Source: Oscarella lobularis (taxonomy: Eukaryota; Porifera; Homoscleromorpha; Homosclerophorida; Oscarellidae). Taken from it: 64,000 nucleotides of DNA. The position numbers and the translations under genes are program-made. The notes below the pieces were generated by a model, which worked only from the letters and a program-made list of their open reading frames with translations, ran no database searches and was not told where the DNA came from. How positions within the stretch are numbered: position 1 is the stretch's first letter; every line of letters starts with the position of its first letter. Shown piece after piece: positions 58,673 to 64,000 of the stretch. The DNA lies in assembly GCF_947507565.1 (NCBI RefSeq), contig NC_089193.1:806001-870000 (forward strand), given 5' to 3'.

Positions 58673-60266
58673 TCAGCGCCCTACACTGTACTCCTTTTCC
58701 TTCCTTCCTTTCTTTTTCTTTTTCTTTTTCTTTTCTCTTCTCTTTTTCTTGTCGTCGTCGCCGTCCGAATCGGACGACGAGTAAGTGAACGAGCCGCCAT
58801 CGGACGAATCTGCATCGGAATCGAAACCGAACAGATTCGGCGCATTCTTTTGAACTCCCGACACAAAATTAACCGCTTGCTGCATGTCGGCATTTTTCGC
58901 CAATCGAATATTGATAATCGTTCGCTCTCCCCACGGCGGCATTTTCACGCCGAGTTGAATATAGCGCTTATGATAGACTTTTCCAGCCGACGCTTTCTCT
59001 TCGATCGTCTCCGTGATTTTTTTCGAAATACGAAGACCTTGCAGAACGTACTAAAAAGATTGCGGTATATTAGTAAGTGTCATATCGTGCTGTTCTTGAC
59101 TTATACCTCGAATAGATGACTGCAACACCCCATCTTCTGCACGAATTCAGCGGTGGATCGGAATTCGACTGAACTGACGATCTCGGCACTCTTTATTTTG
59201 CTTAGAGGAATGGGCAGGTAGACTGCACTGGCTCCCTCGGTGTGAACAATTTTGTATTGTAAGTCTTCGTATACAAGATTTTTGCCTGGAAAATAGGAAG
59301 ACGAAAATTTAGTTCTTGTGTGTGGTGTGTGTATTTAATTATTTAATTTATCTCTTTGTTTACCTTTCCATTCGTTTAGGGAAAGAAATAGCAGCCGTTT
59401 CGACGTGAGCACGGCCGTTCCTTCAGGCAGAACGCTGCGATGAAAGGCGCTCTTCTTGTCAACAAAGAAAACGCACTGATAGGGCAGATCGATTGTCGGC
59501 GAAAGCAGATCTTCGTAGCCGGAAATTTTCAGCTCGTTTTTGATGTGACTCTGGTTGAGCTGAGCCTAACGAGAAGAGCGCATGCAGACGTCGAAGAAGA
59601 AGAAAACACAAAGATTGACTCGAATTTACCTCGACCGGTGGCAACCCGAAAGTGTCGATGCTCTTGGCGAGATTCGACGATCTCGTCATCGCCTTGCACA
59701 CCGTGCTCGCCAAACGCCTTGCAACGACCTTCGGATGTTTTCGCTCCTTGGCGAAAAATTCGCGCAACGCTTCTTCCATCTCGTTTGACTCGCTCTTCTT
59801 CGCTGACTCGTCGCCGTCGTCGTCGTTGCGAGCCGTCAAGAATCCTGGCAGCAGCGACTCGTCGTCTCGACGCTGCGAGTCGAACTCGGCCGACTCGCGC
59901 GTCGCGTACTCGTCGATCGCGTCGTCGCACTCGAGCAGATAGTCGACCTCTTTCGTCTGATCTTGATCGGTTGTCAGCTTGGCGAGACGACTCGCTCCGC
60001 CGCCCGTCGACTTCGTCGGCTCCTTGAAATTGACGAGTACGACGCCCTCGCGATGACGTCCGATGTCTTCGTCGACGTCGTAGAAGCTGAGAACTAGAGA
60101 GACAGACGTATCAAAGTGATTAGTTCATATTGTCTACTTTTTTTTCTGATCCGTCACCTCCAGACTTGAGTCGCTTCTTCTTCTTTTTCACGCGACTTCT
60201 CGCGTCGACGTCGACGTCGTCGACGAAGTTGGCGTCTTCAACCGATCGACCTCGGCCTCGAATCAT
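58673..60266 (-). CDS. GRAM/PH-like domain protein with acidic-lysine tail
   Basis: Start ATG at 60266 (MIRGRGRSVEDANF). Exons are about 60266-60165, 60094-59632, 59568-59365, 59286-59108 and 59051-58673, each bordered by GT-AG. A basic N-terminus is followed by an acidic region, then a part with 'EGTAVLTSKRLLFLSL' and 'AVYLPIPLSKIKSAEI' that reads like a GRAM or PH-fold membrane-binding domain (family inference, not certain). The C-terminal part 'MPPWGERTIINIRLAKNADMQQAVNFV' extends this. It ends in a Ser/Asp-rich stretch and a run of lysines (58680-58760). It is divergent from the TPR-Death gene, with about 255 bp between the starts. Two further copies occur at 62466-63075 and 63811-64000. 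Confidence 0.65.
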
Positions 60267-60330
60267 TGGGACACTCTCGACAGCCGAGTCGACTGGCGAA
60301 TGAAGGGGGAACTAAGTGAAAGGGCAGCAA

Positions 60331-60403
60331 GAGCTTCGTGCACTTTCATTTCGCGGCGAGCTAGGTATTGAAAGGGCATCGTGAGCTTCGTGCACTTTCA
60401 TTT
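60331..60403. promoter_or_regulatory. Repeated 21-bp motif in a bidirectional promoter
   Basis: GAGCTTCGTGCACTTTCATTT occurs twice (60331-60351 and 60383-60403), with a weaker third match near 60440, in the short space between two divergent genes. It is a candidate shared regulatory site; the factor is unknown. Confidence 0.35.
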
Positions 60404-60521
60404 AGCGGTAGGGTGTTGTACCTAAACCAAAAGGACAATTTACATGATGTACTTTCGTTTTCACCTTCGACAGGTTTCGTAAAAATCGTCACAAGGTCAC
60501 TCTGTATGCTGACCATCCGAT

Positions 60522-61422
60522 GGATCGACAGGAAGATGTTGCCGTCGATCCTGCCGACGTGTGCAGTACGACTCGACCTCCTCCGATCTGCTGCGTATAT
60601 ATAATATACATATTCGACTTGCTTTCGCTGTAGAAGTGCTCGAAGAACTTCTCAATGAAGGCGGTACGGCGTTCGCTAAGAGGGACTTCGTCGAAGCGGA
60701 GAGAATCTACGACCAGTGTCGTAAACTCATGCACTCGTTTCCCGCCAGGGTGCCGCAGTCGGTGAAAGACAGTTACAAGTCCACAGGTATATACGGCCCA
60801 GCGTGGAACAATCCCGACGTTTTCTTTAGCTATTGTATTCTAGTCTACTTCGAGTTGGGTCGAAGTATGATGTCTCAAAGTTGGAGCAAATGCGACGATT
60901 TCAAACATTACTTTCGTCAAGCTCTCAACTGTTCGAGTTCCGGAACAAGAGTTACAGCGGGCAAAGCAAGGAGTGCGACACGCGCGTCATACTGATACCG
61001 GATCCGCTTTGAAGTTAATATATTGACTTATCTTACAGTTTGCTTTCGGCTTGGAAAGTGCATCTATCTCGAAGGGCAGGCTCAGTACATGCACGAAGCG
61101 GAATCGTTCTTACAGACGGCCATGTCAGCGTTCAGACGCTTGCACGGGCCAAAAAGTCGTGCCTTGGCATCAGGTAAGAGTATCGTTTTTAGATTGTTCG
61201 TGTGTGAGAGTTTTCTTCGCATGTGCTACAGTGCACACCGCTTTGGGTCTCGTCCATTTGGATCAAGATCGAATCAAGGACGCCGCGTCACAACTTACGC
61301 TGGCTGGAGAAATTTTGGATTCGGCTCTGCTCGACAAAAGAAATCCTTGTTTCGCCGAGTGTACGTTTTTTCTTATATATATATATATATATATATTCTT
61401 GAATATATATATATATATATAC

Positions 61423-61471
<49 letters not shown>

Positions 61472-62300
61472 TGGGGCTCCTCTGCAGATAAACGAACGCT
61501 CGGACTGCTGAGAATGAAAGAGAAATATTACAGTGAAGCGGCGAGGCAATTGAGCGCTTCTCTCACCGTCTACAGTGGCCTTTTCAAAGAAGATCATCCA
61601 ATGATATCCATCGGTTTGAGAAAAACAAATGGTAATACATTTATTAATAGGAGAGTTTCTTTAGTTCAAATGTCTTTGGGCACGTGTCTGTACCGTAGCG
61701 GTAAGATCGCCGATGCCCATCTGATGCTGACCACCGCTTTCGACGTGTACGATAAGACGGTACACAATCCAGCACCGCGATTCCAGTCGATCGCCGAATC
61801 AGGTAGACACGGACGGCGCGAGTGACTTAGACCCTAACGCATGCACGTGTATAGCAAAAACCGTCATGGAAAAATGTCCTCGTCATCGCATACAATGGGG
61901 AGAGGGTTAGCGGATTGAAATTAATTATTTAATGTCATCATTTATTTTTAATTAAGACGGTTCTATTGACGTGTGTCCGCGCGACAGGGATCTTCACGCC
62001 GTTTCGCTGCGAATTGCCGGCGAGTGGGAGCGCGTCGCCGCCTATCTTCTCTTCAACTCGGGCGACTACAAGCGAATTCGTCGTGAGAATCACTTAGATA
62101 TGTACGCGCAGAGTCAGGCGATGCTCGACGAGTGGAAAGAGACGAATGGAAAGAAGGCGACGATTTCTTGTGTCGTCGAGGCGCTGCTCGGCGCGGGAAG
62201 GAAGATGACGGCCGAGAAGGTTTTCGGCGAACAGGTAGTAACGTTGGTCGAGAAGGAAATCCAGAAGAGAACGCAGAATCGATCGCCGGAACTGATCTGA
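60522..62300 (+). CDS. TPR-repeat protein with C-terminal Death domain
   Basis: Multi-exon gene. Exon 1 from ATG 60522 (MDRQEDVAVDPADV) probably joins 60634 onwards, but the frame needs a 2-base correction at GTGTG near 60559. Later exons start near 61039, 61230, 61489, 61670 and 61957. Tetratricopeptide-like helices are 'GGTAFAKRDFVEAERIYDQC', 'CFRLGKCIYLEGQ', 'HTALGLVHLDQDRIKDAA', 'LGLLRMKEKYYSEAARQL' and 'SLGTCLYRSGKIADAHLM'. The last exon (to 62300) reads as a Death domain: 'IAGEWERVAAYLL', 'QSQAMLDEWKETNGKKATI' and 'VVEALLGAGRKMTAEKVF'. TPR plus Death suggests an adaptor in apoptosis or innate signalling (inference). The exact exon ends are approximate. Confidence 0.75.
61372..61471. repeat. 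(TA)n and (TTTA)n microsatellites in an intron
   Basis: Two TA runs separated by TTCTTGAA (61372-61420), then about 11 TTTA units (61427-61471). They lie between TPR exons. Confidence 0.95.
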
Positions 62301-62465
62301 CCCGAAGAATGTTAGCGTGCGCATTGCGTGTCGAAGTTCTTTTTTTCTGTGCGCATTTTCTGTGCGTTTACAGTAGCTCTAGCAGTTTAATGGACGAAAC
62401 GGACATACTGATACGACGTACGACGGAAAGAAAACTGCTAGTAAGACTCCATGACCCCGCTCGAT

Positions 62466-63075
62466 CTACCGCTTTTTCTCCCTTCTCTTCTTTTTCTTCT
62501 TCTTCTTCTCTTCCTGTTTCTTCTTCTCTTTTTGCTTCTTCTTGTCATCGTCGTCTGAATCGGATTCGGACGACGAGTAAGTGAATGAGCCGCTATCAGA
62601 CGAATCTGAGTCGGAGTCGAAACCGAACAGATTCGGAGCGTGCTTCTGAATTCCCGACACAAAATTGACGGCCTGCTGCACGTCGGCATTTTTCGCCAAT
62701 CGAATATTAATAATCGTTCGCTCTCCCCACGGCGGCATTTTCACGCCGAGTTGAACATAGCGCTTATGGTAAACTTTTCCAGCCGAGGCATCCTCCTCTA
62801 CCTTCTCTGTTGATTTTTTCGAACTGCATATAAGATGCATACAGCACTAGAAAGAGTAATAATACGTATGCAAAATCATGTGTTGATTAAGTCAGCTTTG
62901 TACCTCGCTTAAAGCACTGCAACACCCTGGAAACTCAAGAAATTCGGCAGATGATTTAAACGTGACCGAACTGACGATCTCAGCACTCTTTATTTTGCTT
63001 AGAGGAATAGGCAGATAGACTGCGCTCGCTCCCTCGTTGTGAACGATCTTGTAGTCTAAGTCTTTGTATATGAGA
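62466..63075 (-). pseudogene. 5'-truncated copy of the GRAM/PH-like gene
   Basis: Exon 63075-62906 ('LDYKIVHNEGASAVYLPIPL') and the last exon up to 62466 are paralogous to 59286-58673, with many substitutions and a longer lysine tail. The N-terminal exons are absent because the duplicated DUF4470 block begins at 63127. Although the remaining exons are open, the gene lacks its start. Confidence 0.75.
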
Positions 63076-63121
63076 CTGGAAAGTGGGCAGACAAAAAAAT
63101 TAGTCAGTTACGCATCACTGG

Positions 63122-63490
63122 CTAACTGTGAGAGTTGATTGCTTTTACACCCTTTTCTGACGGTGTTTGAGCTGCCAGGCTCAGCAGAAGTATATCTTTG
63201 GCAATAATGGCTGGATTGAAGTCGTTGACCCAGAATCGGAGCCTTCTCTTGTCGCCAAGTTTCATTCGCTGGTACGTCGTGTAGAGAATGTTTCGGACAT
63301 CGCCAGCGGCGAGAAGGCAGACGTCAAAATGATCTGACTTCGTCCGTGTCGCTCTAACCGGAATATCTTCGCACATGTCGAACGCCGCAGAATTCGCTAT
63401 GGGATAGAAAAAAGATTGTTTGATGTCCGTGAGTACATTTCTCGACGGATTGAGGAAGCGATTGAGGACAGACCGTCTCGTCGACGACAT
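63122..63490 (-). pseudogene. Truncated copy of the DUF4470/MYND gene
   Basis: The first 120 codons are nearly identical to 58353-57991 (two residue changes, Asn to Pro and Asn to Lys). The match stops at 63127, where the sequence switches to the flank of the truncated GRAM-like copy. The MYND finger and most of the chain are missing. Confidence 0.85.
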
Positions 63491-64000
63491 GATTCCACAA
63501 TCATGTGACTGCGGTTACCATGCAGAAGATCCACCTGTGTCACGTGAACGATGAAAAGGAGTTGCCAGCGGATCCGTGGTTCGGCTTAATTCGTCTCGAT
63601 CATGCTTGGTGGCGCACTCAGAGACGGAATTCCCTCAGATCGAGGCCGCTGAAGACGTCTGAAAGTCAAACGCTCTCGCGATAGCGTACGAGCTCTTTTG
63701 ATTCGTCTAATCGACTGCGTAACACAAGTGAGGGTGCTTCAAATGCTAACGCCTAGTCTAGTGTAGCGAGAGTGACAGCAACGTCGTAGTGGGGCCCCGC
63801 GGCCCGATCCTCAGCGCCCTACACTGTACTCCTTTTCCTTCCTTCCTTTCTTTTTCTTTTTCTTTTTCTTTTCTCTTCTCTTTTTCTTGTCGTCGTCGCC
63901 GTCCGAATCGGACGACGAGTAAGTGAACGAGCCGCCATCGGACGAATCTGCATCGGAATCGAAACCGAACAGATTCGGCGCATTCTTTTGAACTCCCGAC
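63127..64000. repeat. Recent segmental duplication of 57991-58862
   Basis: Direct repeat at an offset of about 5137 bp. It includes the DUF4470 5' end, the intergenic space and the 3' end of the GRAM-like gene. Only a few single-base differences and one-base indels were seen. It continues past the window edge. Confidence 0.92.
63811..64000 (-). CDS. Third copy of the GRAM/PH-like gene, 3' end only
   Basis: The stop codon at 63811-63813 and the upstream lysine-rich and Ser/Asp-rich tail match 58673-58862 almost exactly. The rest lies beyond the window. Confidence 0.75.
   Translation of the reverse strand, partial: SGVQKNAPNLFGFDSDADSSDGGSFTYSSSDSDGDDDKKKRREKKKKKKKKGRKEKEYSVGR

Overview
The window looks like nuclear DNA of an early-branching animal, most plausibly a sponge. 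It has short GT-AG introns (often 30-70 bp), AATAAA signals, and metazoan domain combinations: EGF/laminin-G, TPR-Death, MYND zinc finger, a stonustoxin-MACPF-like N-terminus with a large GTPase and VWA, and a TKL-type kinase. It also carries P-element-like and foldback transposons. No marker fixes the species; 'sponge' is inference.

Layout. 1-7.8 kb is gene-poor and holds an intron-containing Ginger/gypsy-type integrase gene on the minus strand (2.3-4.1 kb). 7.8-10.1 kb is a 2.3-kb GGC/GTC low-complexity array, followed by a kinase gene that stops inside the N-lobe (10.1-11.3 kb). 12.9-25.1 kb is a transposon nest. A 522-bp and a 65-bp hairpin element precede a P-like transposon of about 4.4 kb (14509-25130, 60-bp inverted repeats, 7-bp target duplication). 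That transposon is itself split, 12 bp from its right end, by an intact-looking 6229-bp transposon (18890-25118, 201-bp inverted repeats with one mismatch, 9-bp target duplication). The inner transposon encodes a RecQ-like helicase and a DUF6589-family protein with an N-terminal ZAD-like zinc finger. I regard the inner transposon and its family of tiny hairpin relatives (five copies in this window, all with 9-bp duplications and TAG...CTA ends) as the most interesting system here.

26.1-29.0 kb is a secreted glycoside hydrolase family 3 enzyme with an N-terminal ricin-type lectin region (minus strand). It is separated from the divergent 31.1-39.9 kb gene by a diverged tandem repeat of about 390 bp. 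That second gene is a giant immune-type GTPase: stonustoxin-MACPF-like region, Ser/Pro-rich linker, B-box-like zinc region, VLIG/GBP-like GTPase, Cys/His-rich region and C-terminal VWA. It is broken by several one-base frameshifts. 40.3-41.6 kb is another foldback element. 43.9-52.3 kb is a 2656-residue secreted EGF/laminin-G protein; 42 of its EGF modules form a 117-bp minisatellite with perfect phase.

55.1-64.0 kb is a duplicated cluster of DUF4470-MYND, a GRAM/PH-like gene with a lysine-rich tail, a TPR-Death gene, a truncated GRAM-like copy, a truncated DUF4470 copy, and the start of a third GRAM-like copy at the edge.

Caution: at least seven genes or elements show single-base frameshifts at short homopolymers, which suggests consensus errors in the assembly as much as pseudogenes. 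Exon limits below are read by eye from splice motifs and frame continuity.
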